A stretch of 64,000 nucleotides of DNA. It comes from DASSJT01 sp963715025. Lineage in GTDB: Bacteria; Actinomycetota; Actinomycetes; Actinomycetales; Dermatophilaceae. How positions within the stretch are numbered: position 1 is the first letter of the stretch; every line of letters begins with the position of its first letter. The translations under genes were made by a program, and so were the position numbers. Below are positions 1-8,213 of the stretch, piece after piece. The stretch spans positions 1,178,001-1,242,000 of the forward strand of contig CAVQQQ010000002.1 in NCBI GenBank assembly GCA_963715025.1, in the 5' to 3' direction. The notes below the pieces were generated by a model. The model ran no database searches and was not told the DNA's origin. It saw nothing but the letters and a program-made list of their open reading frames with translations.

Positions 1-277
1 AGCCGCCTACAGCGATCTGCATGTCGGGGTTGCGGGTCTTGGCCGGGCGCAGCTGGCCGAGGTTGCCATAGAGCTTGTTGTCGGCGTTCTCGCGCACCGC
101 GCAGGTGTTGAACACGACGACGTCGGCGGTCTCGGGACGCTCGGGCTCGGACAGGCTGGCGAGATCGACGTACCCCGCGGTCTCCAGGAGTCCCGCGAGG
201 CGCTCGGAGTCGTGGACGTTCATCTGGCACCCGTGGGTGCGCACGTCATAGGTCTTCGGCGTGGTCGGAGTCGTCAT
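1..277 (-). CDS. miaB: tRNA-2-methylthio-N6-dimethylallyladenosine synthase (5' part)
   Basis: The N-terminal about 92 residues of a methylthiotransferase are read from an ATG at 277 and run off the left edge. The start MTTPTTPKTYDVRTHGCQMN is typical of MiaB: the YxVxTxGCQMN segment carries the first cysteine of the auxiliary 4Fe-4S cluster, and FNTCAVRENA carries the second. MiaB is a radical-SAM enzyme that methylthiolates i6A37 in tRNAs reading UNN codons. The radical-SAM CxxxCxxC motif lies outside the window. A TACCCT element sits 10 nt before the ATG, so the leader may be very short. The GCQMN signature favours MiaB over its paralogue RimO, which is present separately at 24063-25547. 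Confidence 0.9.
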   Translation of the reverse strand, partial: MTTPTTPKTYDVRTHGCQMNVHDSERLAGLLETAGYVDLASLSEPERPETADVVVFNTCAVRENADNKLYGNLGQLRPAKTRNPDMQIAVGG

Positions 278-507
278 CGCACCGTCAAGGGTACGTGCTG
301 GCAGCCACCGCCTGATGCCGCGCTCGGCCTCGATCACCTACCGGCAGCCGAGCTCACCTGGCGTGGGTCCGCGGATGGAGTGGTCCGTCGGCCGAAGACT
401 GACTGCTACCGTACTTGCAATTCTTTGCAATTAATAACGGCCTAGTTGGCTAGGCGCGTGCTGCCAAAGTGAGGAATGCCGATGACCCGTGCGGATCAGG
501 TGTGGAG
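278..507. other. Divergent intergenic region between miaB and the arsR-led operon
   Basis: No convincing gene lies here. The left part should hold the miaB promoter. The right part holds the AT-richer operator cluster at 415-454. An ATG-less reading frame opening at GTG 469 is the extended version of the arsR frame and is not preferred. Confidence 0.6.
415..454 (+). promoter_or_regulatory. Probable operator/promoter of the arsR-Ehr operon
   Basis: Two palindromic TTGCAA hexamers (415-420 and 425-430) lie exactly 10 bp apart inside the direct repeat TTGCAATT. They are followed by a perfect inverted repeat CCTAG-N4-CTAGG at 441-454. The stretch is much more AT-rich than its surroundings and lies 54-93 bp before the arsR ATG. 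One-turn spacing suits a winged-helix dimer, so autoregulation by the ArsR protein is the likely role. This is inference; no characterised box was matched. Confidence 0.5.
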
Positions 508-876
508 ATGACCACGCCTTTGCACCAGGTGAAGGCCGAGTTCTTCAAGACGCTGAGCCACCCGATGCGGATCAGGGTGCTCGAACTGCTGAGCGAGCGT
601 GAGTACTCCGTGGGCGAGTTGCTCCGCGAGCTCGAGGTGGAGCCGTCGAACCTGTCACAGCAGCTCGCGGTGCTGCGCAGGGCCGGCCTGGTCGTGACCC
701 GCAAGGAGGGGTCCACGGTGTACTACTCGCTGATCAGCGACCAGATCGCGGAGTTGATGGCGGTCGCCCGCTCGATCCTGACCCGCATGCTGTCCGAACA
801 GGCAGACCTTCTGGCGACGCTGCGGTCCGGCGCCCGCACGGCTCGGCGCACCACCGCTGGCCGGGGTGCTCGATGA
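508..876 (+). CDS. ArsR-family winged-helix transcriptional regulator (Rv0081-like)
   Basis: The 122-residue protein starts at ATG 508 (MTTPLHQVKAEFFKTLSHPM). An in-frame GTG at 469 would add 13 residues without homology-like content. HPMRIRVLELL, YSVGELLRELEVEPSNLSQQ (recognition helix) and the wing VTRKEGSTVYYSL are classic ArsR/SmtB features. No metal-binding CxC motif is visible, so it probably does not sense metals through the usual alpha-3 site. Its stop overlaps the start of the next gene (ATGA at 873-876). The regulator is therefore translationally coupled to the membrane complex, as expected for a dedicated local regulator. Its position matches Rv0081 at the head of Rv0081-Rv0087 in M. 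tuberculosis, where the protein is a hypoxia-linked regulator. The signal sensed here is unknown. Confidence 0.85.
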   Translation: MTTPLHQVKAEFFKTLSHPMRIRVLELLSEREYSVGELLRELEVEPSNLSQQLAVLRRAGLVVTRKEGSTVYYSLISDQIAELMAVARSILTRMLSEQADLLATLRSGARTARRTTAGRGAR

Positions 877-1364
877 GCAGCCTGGTCCGCAAGATCCTCA
901 AGACCGGACGGGTCGCCGAACCTGCACTGCCGGCGCCCGTTGGCTCTTCCGGCCACCAGGCTTTCGACAAGTCCTTCGCCGGCTCGATCCAGGTCCGGCA
1001 CGTGGATGCGGGATCGTGCAACGGGTGTGAGGTCGAGATCGCATCCGCGTTCGCGCCCGTTTACGACCTTGAGCGGTACGGCATACGGCTTGTCGCATCC
1101 CCCCGGCATGCCGACGTCCTCCTGGTGACCGGGCCTGTGACGCGCAACATGGTGGACCCCCTGATCAAGGCATTCGAGGCGATGCCGGCACCGAAGCGAG
1201 TCGTGGCGCTGGGCGACTGCGGCATCAACTGCGGAGTTTTCGCGGGAGGCTACGGCGTACAGGGGGCGGTCGCTGACTTCGTGCCCGTGGATGTCGTGGT
1301 TCCGGGCTGTCCGCCCGAGCCCGAGGCCATCATCACCGCGCTGCGTGGACTGGGCGCTCGATGA
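873..1364 (+). CDS. Hydrogenase-4-like small (NuoB-type) iron-sulfur subunit
   Basis: The 163-residue protein belongs to the NADH-ubiquinone oxidoreductase 20 kDa/HycG/HyfI family, which holds the proximal 4Fe-4S cluster (N2 equivalent). Candidate cluster ligands are all present: C49 and C52 in GSCNGCEVE, C116 in GDCG, and C146 in PGCPPEP. C120 is an additional cysteine. Length matches the family (Rv0082 is about 159 residues). It starts in an ATGA overlap with arsR and ends in an ATGA overlap with the next subunit. In the assembled complex it would sit in the peripheral arm beside the large subunit at 6622-8175. No gene for the usual polyferredoxin (HyfA/HyfH type) is present, so the electron donor or acceptor is unclear. 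Confidence 0.85.
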   Translation: MSSLVRKILKTGRVAEPALPAPVGSSGHQAFDKSFAGSIQVRHVDAGSCNGCEVEIASAFAPVYDLERYGIRLVASPRHADVLLVTGPVTRNMVDPLIKAFEAMPAPKRVVALGDCGINCGVFAGGYGVQGAVADFVPVDVVVPGCPPEPEAIITALRGLGAR

Positions 1365-3427
1365 ATCTGGTCGGCTCGGGACTCCTGCTGCTCGCATGCG
1401 GCGCTGTCCTGGCAATGGCGATCCCTGCACTTGCCTCGTCCCGCTGGCGGGCGAGGGCGTCGGGGGCCCTGACCTCTCTTGCCGGCCTGGGCGGTCTGGT
1501 CGCCGGAGTCGGCGCCCTCTCGGGACAGACCGCCTCCGTGACGGCGTCGCACCTCTTGCCGCTCAGCGAGGCAGCGCTGTCGCCTGACTCCCTGTCCGGG
1601 CTCTTCATGGCTCTAGTGGGTGGCGTCGCCGTGGCGGCCGGGGTGTACAGCATCGGCTACCCGCACGCGGCCGCACACGCCGGTGACGCGGCGGCCCCTG
1701 CTCGTGGGGTGGGCTCGCGAACCGTCCAGACGGCACTGCCGCTGTTCGCGGCCGTGATGGTCATCGTGCCCGCCGCGGCGAACGTGACCACCTTCCTGGT
1801 CCTCTGGGAGCTGATGGCCCTGCTGTCCCTGGTTCTGGTGCTCGCCGAGCATCGGGAGCGGCGCGAAGTTGGCCAGGCCGGAATCTGGTACGCGTCGATG
1901 ACCCATGCCGGTTTCGTTTCGATCCTGGTCGGGTTGGTCGTGCTCTCCGCGGCGACGGGCACCGAGTCCTTCGCAGGGATGCGCGAGTCCGCATCGGAGC
2001 TGCCGCCTGGCGTCCGCTCACTCGTGTTCCTGCTTGCCCTTGCTGGCTTCGGTTCCAAGGCAGGTTTGGTGCCGCTGCATGTGTGGCTTCCTCGTGCGCA
2101 TCCCGAGGCACCGAGCTACGTCTCGGCACTGATGTCGGCCGCGATGGTCAGCCTGGGTCTGTACGGCGTGCTGCGAGTCGGTTTCGACCTGCTGGGCGGC
2201 GGCCCGCGGTGGTGGTGGCTGCTGGTGCTCGCCCTGGGCGTCCTTTCCGCGCTGTACGGGGTACTGCAGGCCAGTGTCGCCACAGACCTCAAGAGGCTGT
2301 TGGCGTACTCGACCACGGAGAACCTCGGTCTGATCTTCATCGGTGTGGGGGCGGCTGGCACGTTCTCCTCGACCGGCAACTCGACCCTTGCCGGCCTCTT
2401 GATGATCGCTGCCCTGCTCCACACCGTGAACCACGCGGCCTTCAAGACGGTGCTCTTCCTGGGCGCCGGGTCGGTCCTGCGGAGTACCGGACTTCGAGAC
2501 CTGGACCAGATGGGTGGACTGGCGCGCCCTATGCCGGTGACGGCCGCGCTGCTCGGAGTCGGTGCGCTCGCGGCCTCCGGGCTTCCACCCGGAAACGGGT
2601 TCGTCTCCGAGTGGTTGCTGCTTCAGGGACTGATTCACAGTGTGTCGGGATCGGTGGCTCCGGATGCAGTCGTGGCGATCGCCATGCCGCTCGCCGTCGG
2701 GGCGGTGGCGCTGACTGCTGGGCTGGGGGTGGCGACGTTCGTCAAGGCCTTCGGGGTCGGATTCCTGGCGCGATCACGGTCGGCCGAGGCGCTTGCAGCG
2801 ACGGAAAGCCCACGGACGCTGCGGGTGGGCATGGCGCTCGGGGCCGGTGCCTGCGCCATCCTGGCGCTCGCTCCCCTCACGCTGGTCCGGCATCTGGAGA
2901 ATGTGCTGGTCACGATGCCCTCAATCGGCGCGCGAAGTCCGGTGCAGGGCGAGGTGACCCTGCAGCTGTCCGGAATCAGGGGATCGATGTCTCCGCTGCT
3001 GATCGCGGTCGGACTGGTCGGAGGAGCAGGGCTGGTGGCGGTAGTGGTGCGCAGGCTGAGCGCTCGGCAGCCACGGCGCGCCGCGCTCGTCTGGGGATGT
3101 GGAGGCACGAGGTTGAGCCCGCGCATGGAGTACACCGCCACGGCATATGCGGAGCCGCTCACCCGGGTCTTTGACGATGTCTTGCGCCCCGAGCACGACC
3201 TCGACGTCACCCACTACGGGGAATCCCGCTACCTCATGCAGAGCGTCCGCTATCGCCAGCTGGTGCCCGACCGGCTCGAGTCCCGGGTCTATCCGCCCCT
3301 CCTTGCCGTCGTGAACCGTTGGGCACGCGCCGCCCGGCAGCTGCAGAACGGCAGCACCCACCGTTACCTGGCCTATGGACTGGTCGGCCTGCTGATCGTT
3401 CTTGTTGCCCTGGGGGTGACCTCGTGA
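1361..3427 (+). CDS. Proton-pumping membrane subunit, HyfB/HycC (NuoL/M antiporter-like)
   Basis: The 688-residue polytopic protein has about 15 hydrophobic segments and the Proton_antipo_M core (roughly residues 130-430). ELMALLSLVLV, KAGLVPLHVWLPRAHPEAPSYVSALMS and LKRLLAYSTTENLG are hallmarks that include the conserved transmembrane Lys and Glu of proton-translocating NuoL/M/N relatives. The cytoplasmic-looking C-terminal part (from about residue 570) includes RMEYTATAYAEPL, as in HyfB/HycC. Its start overlaps the previous stop by ATGA and its end overlaps the next GTG start. It probably forms one of two ion channels in the membrane arm, with the 5117-6625 product. The family is certain; the ion carried (H+ or Na+) is not determinable here. 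Confidence 0.87.
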   Translation: MNLVGSGLLLLACGAVLAMAIPALASSRWRARASGALTSLAGLGGLVAGVGALSGQTASVTASHLLPLSEAALSPDSLSGLFMALVGGVAVAAGVYSIGYPHAAAHAGDAAAPARGVGSRTVQTALPLFAAVMVIVPAAANVTTFLVLWELMALLSLVLVLAEHRERREVGQAGIWYASMTHAGFVSILVGLVVLSAATGTESFAGMRESASELPPGVRSLVFLLALAGFGSKAGLVPLHVWLPRAHPEAPSYVSALMSAAMVSLGLYGVLRVGFDLLGGGPRWWWLLVLALGVLSALYGVLQASVATDLKRLLAYSTTENLGLIFIGVGAAGTFSSTGNSTLAGLLMIAALLHTVNHAAFKTVLFLGAGSVLRSTGLRDLDQMGGLARPMPVTAALLGVGALAASGLPPGNGFVSEWLLLQGLIHSVSGSVAPDAVVAIAMPLAVGAVALTAGLGVATFVKAFGVGFLARSRSAEALAATESPRTLRVGMALGAGACAILALAPLTLVRHLENVLVTMPSIGARSPVQGEVTLQLSGIRGSMSPLLIAVGLVGGAGLVAVVVRRLSARQPRRAALVWGCGGTRLSPRMEYTATAYAEPLTRVFDDVLRPEHDLDVTHYGESRYLMQSVRYRQLVPDRLESRVYPPLLAVVNRWARAARQLQNGSTHRYLAYGLVGLLIVLVALGVTS

Positions 3428-4380
3428 GTGGCTGGACGACCTGGTCGGTTGTCGGCGTCGTTGTCCAGTTGGCCACTGTGGTGGCCGGTGCCCCGTTCCT
3501 CGTCGCCCTGATGCGCCAGATCCGGGCCCGACTTGAAGGCCGCGCGGGTCCCGGCCTGGGCCAGCCGTGGCGCGACCTGCGCAAGCAGCTGAGGAAGGAG
3601 CCCATCGCGCCCGAGGGCTCGACCGCTGTCTTCACGGCGGCGCCGGCAGTGGTGCTGAGTTCAACCCTGTTGATAGCCGCCGCAGTCCCGCTCATCTCCA
3701 CGACGTCGACCCTGGACGGGGTGGCGGACCTCTTTGCGGTGGTGTCCCTGCTGCTCGTGGGCTCGATTGCCCTGGCACTTGCCGGACTCGACACCGGCTC
3801 TGCCTTCGGAGGCATGGGATCGAGTCGCACGGTCACAGTGGCTGCGCTGGCCGAGCCCACACTTCTGGTCGCCGGATTCGCGCTCTCGGTCGGCGTGGGG
3901 TCCTCGAACCTCGCAAGCCTGGTCGAACATGTCCAGGAGGCGCCCAGCGAGAGCCTGTCGCCGGCGACCCTGCTGGCGGCGGTCGCCCTCTGGATCGTGG
4001 TGGTCGCAGAGGCCGGCCGGTTGCCAGTCGACAACCCCGCCACCCATCTGGAGCTGACCATGATCCATGAGGCGACGATCCTGGAGTATGCCGGTCGTGA
4101 CCTGGCGATGGTAGAGCTCGGCTCTGCGATGCGACTGGCCATTCTGCTGGGGCTCTGGGGAAACCTCTTCCTGCCTTGGGGGGTGGCGACCGCGGCCACG
4201 CCTGCTGCCCTGGCCCTCGGTGTGGTCGTCTTCATCGTGAAAGGTGGCGTGCTCGGGGCCGTCCTTGGTGCCAGCGAGGTCTTCATGGCCAAGTGGCGAC
4301 TGTTCCGCGTCCCCGAACTGCTGGCAGGTTCGTTCCTGTTCGGTGTCCTGGCCGTCTCCTCGTCCTTCTTCCTGGCATGA
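3424..4380 (+). CDS. NuoH-like membrane anchor subunit, HyfC/HycD
   Basis: The 318-residue membrane protein of the NADH dehydrogenase subunit 1/HycD family links the iron-sulfur arm to the membrane arm. Diagnostic stretches are RQIRARLEGRAGPGLGQPWR near the N-terminus, which matches the quinone-tunnel loop of NuoH. EAGRLPVDNPATHLELTMIH, about residues 198-217, is the strongly conserved acidic loop. Length agrees with Rv0084 (about 316). The start is a GTG inside a GTGA overlap with hyfB. A 39-nt gap follows, with a strong SD for the next gene. Confidence 0.87.
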   Translation: MSGWTTWSVVGVVVQLATVVAGAPFLVALMRQIRARLEGRAGPGLGQPWRDLRKQLRKEPIAPEGSTAVFTAAPAVVLSSTLLIAAAVPLISTTSTLDGVADLFAVVSLLLVGSIALALAGLDTGSAFGGMGSSRTVTVAALAEPTLLVAGFALSVGVGSSNLASLVEHVQEAPSESLSPATLLAAVALWIVVVAEAGRLPVDNPATHLELTMIHEATILEYAGRDLAMVELGSAMRLAILLGLWGNLFLPWGVATAATPAALALGVVVFIVKGGVLGAVLGASEVFMAKWRLFRVPELLAGSFLFGVLAVSSSFFLA

Positions 4381-4419
4381 GCGTTCCCCATGAAGCCCTG
4401 CTCCGGAAGGAGGTGACCG

Positions 4420-5079
4420 GTGTCGAATGACCTCTACACCCAGCTCCTGTACCTCGCGTGCGGAGGCTTGCTGTTGTCGTCGGTGCTGACGCTGTGGCGC
4501 CGACAGCTGTCCGCGCTGATCGCCATGCTCACCGTTCAGGGGGTGCTCTTGGGTGGGTTGGCGGCGCTCTTGGGGGCCCATGGCGGCGGTCTGGAGCTGT
4601 ACGGCGTCGCAGTCGGCGTCCTCGCTCTCAAGGCAGGCGTTCTCCCGGCAGTCCTGCGCCGCGTTCTCGCCGACAGCGGCGCGCAACGGGAGACCCAGCC
4701 CCTGGTGAACGTGCCCGCCTCGCTGCTCGCGGCCGCGCTGCTGACCCTCTTGGCGTATGCCGTCAGCAGACCGCTGGTGGAACTCGACCCCACGCCGACC
4801 CGGCAAGCCATTCCAGTGGGGATCGCGATGGTCCTGCTGGGTTTCTTCGTCTTGGTCACGCGGCGCCGAGCCCTGTCCCAAGTCGTCGGATTCCTCCTGC
4901 TGGACAACGGGATCGCAGCCACTGCCTTCCTGGTCACCGCCGGAGTCCCGTTGATCGTCGAACTCGCGGTCTCCATGGACCTGCTGTTGGTGATGCTGGT
5001 CCTCCAGGTCCTCACCGCCCGGCTCCGCGCCGCCTTCGGAGACACGGACATAGACGAACTACGAGAGTTGAGGGACTGA
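4420..5079 (+). CDS. Membrane subunit HyfE-like (NuoK-type)
   Basis: The 219-residue protein has about seven transmembrane helices and corresponds to HyfE/HycP (Rv0085 is about 220 residues). The C-terminal half carries NuoK-like character (QVVGFLLLDNGIAATAFL, with the buried acidic residue of the family). The start is GTG 4420, set by the near-perfect SD AAGGAGGTGA at 4407-4416. This is the only gene of the operon with an independent strong SD rather than a stop/start overlap. The TGA stop shares its A with the ATG of a 13-codon frame (5079-5120) that leads into the next gene. Confidence 0.83.
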   Translation: MSNDLYTQLLYLACGGLLLSSVLTLWRRQLSALIAMLTVQGVLLGGLAALLGAHGGGLELYGVAVGVLALKAGVLPAVLRRVLADSGAQRETQPLVNVPASLLAAALLTLLAYAVSRPLVELDPTPTRQAIPVGIAMVLLGFFVLVTRRRALSQVVGFLLLDNGIAATAFLVTAGVPLIVELAVSMDLLLVMLVLQVLTARLRAAFGDTDIDELRELRD

Positions 5080-5120
5080 TGGACCGGGCCGAGACGGACG
5101 CAGCGCGGTGGCTCCGATGA
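5079..5120 (+). CDS. Possible 13-residue coupling peptide between hyfE-like and hyfF-like genes
   Basis: A frame MDRAETDAARWLR starts at the ATG overlapping the hyfE-like stop (TGATG) and ends with a TGA that overlaps the hyfF-like ATG at 5117 (ATGA). It exactly bridges two cistrons otherwise 37 nt apart. It could carry ribosomes across the gap by termination-reinitiation. The peptide itself has no recognisable feature. Chance is possible because the frame is short. Confidence 0.3.
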   Translation: MDRAETDAARWLR

Positions 5121-6625
5121 CCGCTGGCCCGGCCACCATCGGAAACGTCGGGATCGCTGACCTCCTGCTGATCGGGCTCCCGCTTGCGGCACCGCTGGTA
5201 GCGGGGATCTTCGCACGTACCAGACCGGGGGGCAGCCGAGCGGCCGGCTGGGTCACCGTCGCCGCGGCCTCCACCATCCTTGCAGCCGGCGCATACGCAG
5301 CGGCGCTGACCGTCGGCGGCGACGCCCTCGCGGCCGGCTCGTTGCTCCGCATCGACGCCCTCTCAGGGGTGATGTTGATGGTGATCGGTGCGGTTGGCGT
5401 GGTCGCAACCTGGGCAAGCATCGACTTCGTGGACCGCGAGTTGGCATCCGGGGAGGTCGCGAGGGCGGACATCCGTCGCTACGCGATTCTGGTTCCAGCG
5501 TTCCTGGCGGCAATGGTGCTCGCGGTGCTGGCAAACAACCTGGGCGTCCTGTGGGCAGCCGTCGAGGCGACCACCATCGTCACCGCATTCCTGGTCGGCC
5601 ACCGACGGAGCCGAACCTCGGTGGAGGCCACGTGGAAGTACGTCATCATCTGCTCTGTCGGGATCGCGCTGGCCTACCTGGGGACCATCCTCGTCTACTA
5701 CGCGGCACGGCAGACCGGCATCCCCGCGCACGCCGCACTCGACTGGACCCAGCTGTCCGCCCACGCCGGCCAGCTCGACCCGGGCGTCATGCGAATCGCC
5801 TTTGCCCTCCTGCTGCTCGGCTACGGTGCGAAGGCTGGAATGGTCCCGCTTCACAGCTGGCTGCCGGATGCGCACAGCCAGGCACCGGCCCCGGTATCCG
5901 CGCTGATGTCCGGCGTCCTCCTGCCCGTCGCCGTTTACGCGCTCATCCGCTACAGGGTCATTGCCGTTGACAGCCTCGATCCATCCTTCGTGCGGACCCT
6001 GCTGCTGGTGGCGGCCCTGACCTCACTGGCCCTGGCAACGTCCCTGATCATCGCCCAGCGTGACTACAAGCGCCTTTTGGCGTATTCGAGTGTCGAGCAC
6101 ATGGCCTTGGTCATGATCGGCCTCGCGGTGGGAACACCGCTGGCCGTGGCGGCGATTCTGCTGCACATCCTGGGTCACGGGCTGGGCAAGGCAGTCCTCT
6201 TCTGCAGTGCCGGCCAGATCTTGAGCGCTGAGCGGACGCCCCAGATCGCCTCAGTCCGGGGGCTGCTCGCTCGACGGCCGGTGCTCGCGGCGACGTTCGG
6301 GGTGGGGTTCCTGGCCCTGTTGGGCCTCCCCCCGTTCAGCCTGTTCGTCAGCGAGCTGGGCCTGGCACGGGCCGCGGCTGCCGAGGGTCTGGGCTGGGTG
6401 ATCGCCGTTGCCCTGACCCTGCTGGTGGTCGTCTTCGTCTCCATCACGGCCCACGTGACCCCGATGCTCCTCGGGTCCGGGCAACCCACCACGCGTGACA
6501 CGGCGGCACTGCGAACCTCGGCCCCGCTGGTGGTCGGACTGGTGGTCCTAGCCGTCCTGGGAGTCGCCGCGTGGCCGCTCGACCAGCTTCTCCACACAGC
6601 CAGCCTGATTGGGGGAACCAAGTGA
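5117..6625 (+). CDS. Proton-pumping membrane subunit, HyfF/HycQ (NuoN/M-like)
   Basis: The 502-residue protein is a second antiporter-like subunit with about 14 membrane segments. AKAGMVPLHSWLPDAHSQAPAPVSALMSG, around residues 238-266, and YKRLLAYSSVEHMALVMIG are the conserved Lys-bearing helices. The E of the AAVEATT segment is the conserved TM5-type glutamate. Start ATG 5117 follows an in-frame GTG at 5108; either could be used. It overlaps the next gene by GTGA. Rv0086 (about 488 residues) occupies the same place in M. tuberculosis. Confidence 0.86.
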   Translation: MTAGPATIGNVGIADLLLIGLPLAAPLVAGIFARTRPGGSRAAGWVTVAAASTILAAGAYAAALTVGGDALAAGSLLRIDALSGVMLMVIGAVGVVATWASIDFVDRELASGEVARADIRRYAILVPAFLAAMVLAVLANNLGVLWAAVEATTIVTAFLVGHRRSRTSVEATWKYVIICSVGIALAYLGTILVYYAARQTGIPAHAALDWTQLSAHAGQLDPGVMRIAFALLLLGYGAKAGMVPLHSWLPDAHSQAPAPVSALMSGVLLPVAVYALIRYRVIAVDSLDPSFVRTLLLVAALTSLALATSLIIAQRDYKRLLAYSSVEHMALVMIGLAVGTPLAVAAILLHILGHGLGKAVLFCSAGQILSAERTPQIASVRGLLARRPVLAATFGVGFLALLGLPPFSLFVSELGLARAAAAEGLGWVIAVALTLLVVVFVSITAHVTPMLLGSGQPTTRDTAALRTSAPLVVGLVVLAVLGVAAWPLDQLLHTASLIGGTK

Positions 6626-8175
6626 CGCCAGGAACCGGGGAGTCGACCGGACGCGAAAGGCCACAGACGTCCGCCATCGAGAGTCGTCAGTACCGCGACC
6701 GCCGCCAGGTCCAGGTCAGCGCTGACAGCCTTCAGCCACGGGCGAAGTCCCTGCTGGACGAGGGATACCGCTTGGCGCTCATGGCAGCACATGAAGACCA
6801 AGCACGGTTTCGCATCGTCTACTTGTTCGTCGCTGGTCGGCCTGACCGGCGGGTCGAGCTGGTGCTCACGACCAGCCGGGACGCGCCGTCGATCCCAAGC
6901 CTCGCGGCGATTTCGTTTCCCGCCGGGCGGTTCGAGCGCGAGATCAGAGATCTGTATGGCATCACACCCATCGGCCACCAGCTGCCCAGGCGACTGGTGA
7001 GGCACCACCACTGGCCACAGGGCTGGCACCCGATGCGTAGTGACGCAGGTCCGCCTCCACCCTTCGGCTCGCCGGACGAGCCGTTTCCGTTCCTGGCGGT
7101 CGAGGGCCCTGGGGTCTACGAGATTCCCGTCGGCCCGATCCACGCAGGGCTGATCGAGCCAGGACACTTCCGCTTCTCCGTGGTCGGCGAGACGATCCTC
7201 AAGCTCAAGGCGCGACTGTGGTTCGTGCATCGTGGCATTGAGAAGCTGGCCGAGGGACGCCTGCTTGCGGACGCCGTCCCGCTGGCCGAGCGGGTATCCG
7301 GGGACACCACGGTCGGGCACTCCCTGGCGTTCTGCCTCGCCGTTGAGGAGGCAATGGACTGGCCGGTGCCGGCGCAGGCTCAGGTGATGCGGGCGGCAGC
7401 ACTGGAACTCGAGCGCCTCTACAACCACGTCACCGACCTGGGCGCGCTCTGCAACGACACGGGCCAGGGCTTGTTGAACGCCCATGCGCTGAGGATTCGG
7501 GAAGGGCTGCTGCGGCTCAACGCCCGTGTCGCCGGTCACCGGCTGCTGCGAGGCGTCGTGTTTCCCGGCGGGGCAGCCATGCGCGCCGTGCCAGCCATCG
7601 GGGAACTCGACGAGATCGCTGCCGACGTCGAAGAGGTCGTTGGCCTGGCCGTGAACCACAGCGTGGTCAGCGACCGGCTCCGCGGCACTGCGATTCTCAC
7701 CGCCCGGCAGGCCGCCGACATCGGCGTGGTCGGCTATGCCGCACGCGCGAGCGGCATCGATATCGATGCGCGACGCGACCACCCGTTCACCGAGACAACC
7801 ATCGGTGTGGAAGCCGCTACGACGACGACCGGCGACGTGATGGCCCGGTTCTTGGTCCGCGCGGAGGAATTCCAGGCTTCCGTGACCCTCCTGCGACACC
7901 TGCTCGACCTTGTCGGCCCCGGCGAGATCGCCAACCGGGAGCCCACGTGGACGACCCAGAGCGCCTCCGGGGTCGGTCTGGTGGAGGGGTGGCGCGGCAC
8001 CATCGCGCACCGCGTTGAGCTGTCAGCGGACAAGCGGATCTGTCGGCTCAAGATCGTGGATCCCTCGTTCCTGAACTGGCCGGCACTGCCTGTCGCGCTC
8101 GAGGACACGATCGTTCCGGACTTCCCTCTGGCCAATAAGAGCTTCAACCTGTCCTACGCGGGCAACGACCTCTGA
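6622..8175 (+). CDS. Hydrogenase-like large subunit, HyfG/NuoCD type, without NiFe ligands
   Basis: The 517-residue protein fuses a NuoC-like 30 kDa domain (to about residue 145, FEREIRDLYGITPIGH) with a NuoD/HycE-like 49 kDa domain. The context LWFVHRGIEKLAEGR leads into the usual L1 site, but where active enzymes have RxCGxC this protein reads ERVSGDTTVGHS (residues 223-234). The C-terminal DPCxxC site is DPSFLNW (480-486). All four NiFe-binding cysteines are therefore absent, while the fold-defining residues remain. It cannot carry a standard NiFe centre and is unlikely to make or use H2. Quinone-type or ferredoxin-linked ion pumping, as proposed for Ehr complexes, is possible. Start is GTG 6622 in a GTGA overlap. 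No hyp maturation genes or formate dehydrogenase are nearby. Confidence 0.85.
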   Translation: MTPGTGESTGRERPQTSAIESRQYRDRRQVQVSADSLQPRAKSLLDEGYRLALMAAHEDQARFRIVYLFVAGRPDRRVELVLTTSRDAPSIPSLAAISFPAGRFEREIRDLYGITPIGHQLPRRLVRHHHWPQGWHPMRSDAGPPPPFGSPDEPFPFLAVEGPGVYEIPVGPIHAGLIEPGHFRFSVVGETILKLKARLWFVHRGIEKLAEGRLLADAVPLAERVSGDTTVGHSLAFCLAVEEAMDWPVPAQAQVMRAAALELERLYNHVTDLGALCNDTGQGLLNAHALRIREGLLRLNARVAGHRLLRGVVFPGGAAMRAVPAIGELDEIAADVEEVVGLAVNHSVVSDRLRGTAILTARQAADIGVVGYAARASGIDIDARRDHPFTETTIGVEAATTTTGDVMARFLVRAEEFQASVTLLRHLLDLVGPGEIANREPTWTTQSASGVGLVEGWRGTIAHRVELSADKRICRLKIVDPSFLNWPALPVALEDTIVPDFPLANKSFNLSYAGNDL

Positions 8176-8213
8176 GGCCCGCGCGGTCGCACCCCGGCGA
8201 ACCTCGTGCTGGC

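Noticed and set aside
6175..8010. 611-residue minus-strand frame across the Ehr genes
   Set aside because: It is antisense to two recognisable subunits, with Arg/Gly/His-rich composition typical of third-position GC shadows.
873..8175. Functional NiFe hydrogenase or formate hydrogenlyase
   Set aside because: The large subunit lacks all four metal-binding cysteines and no maturation or formate dehydrogenase genes accompany it.
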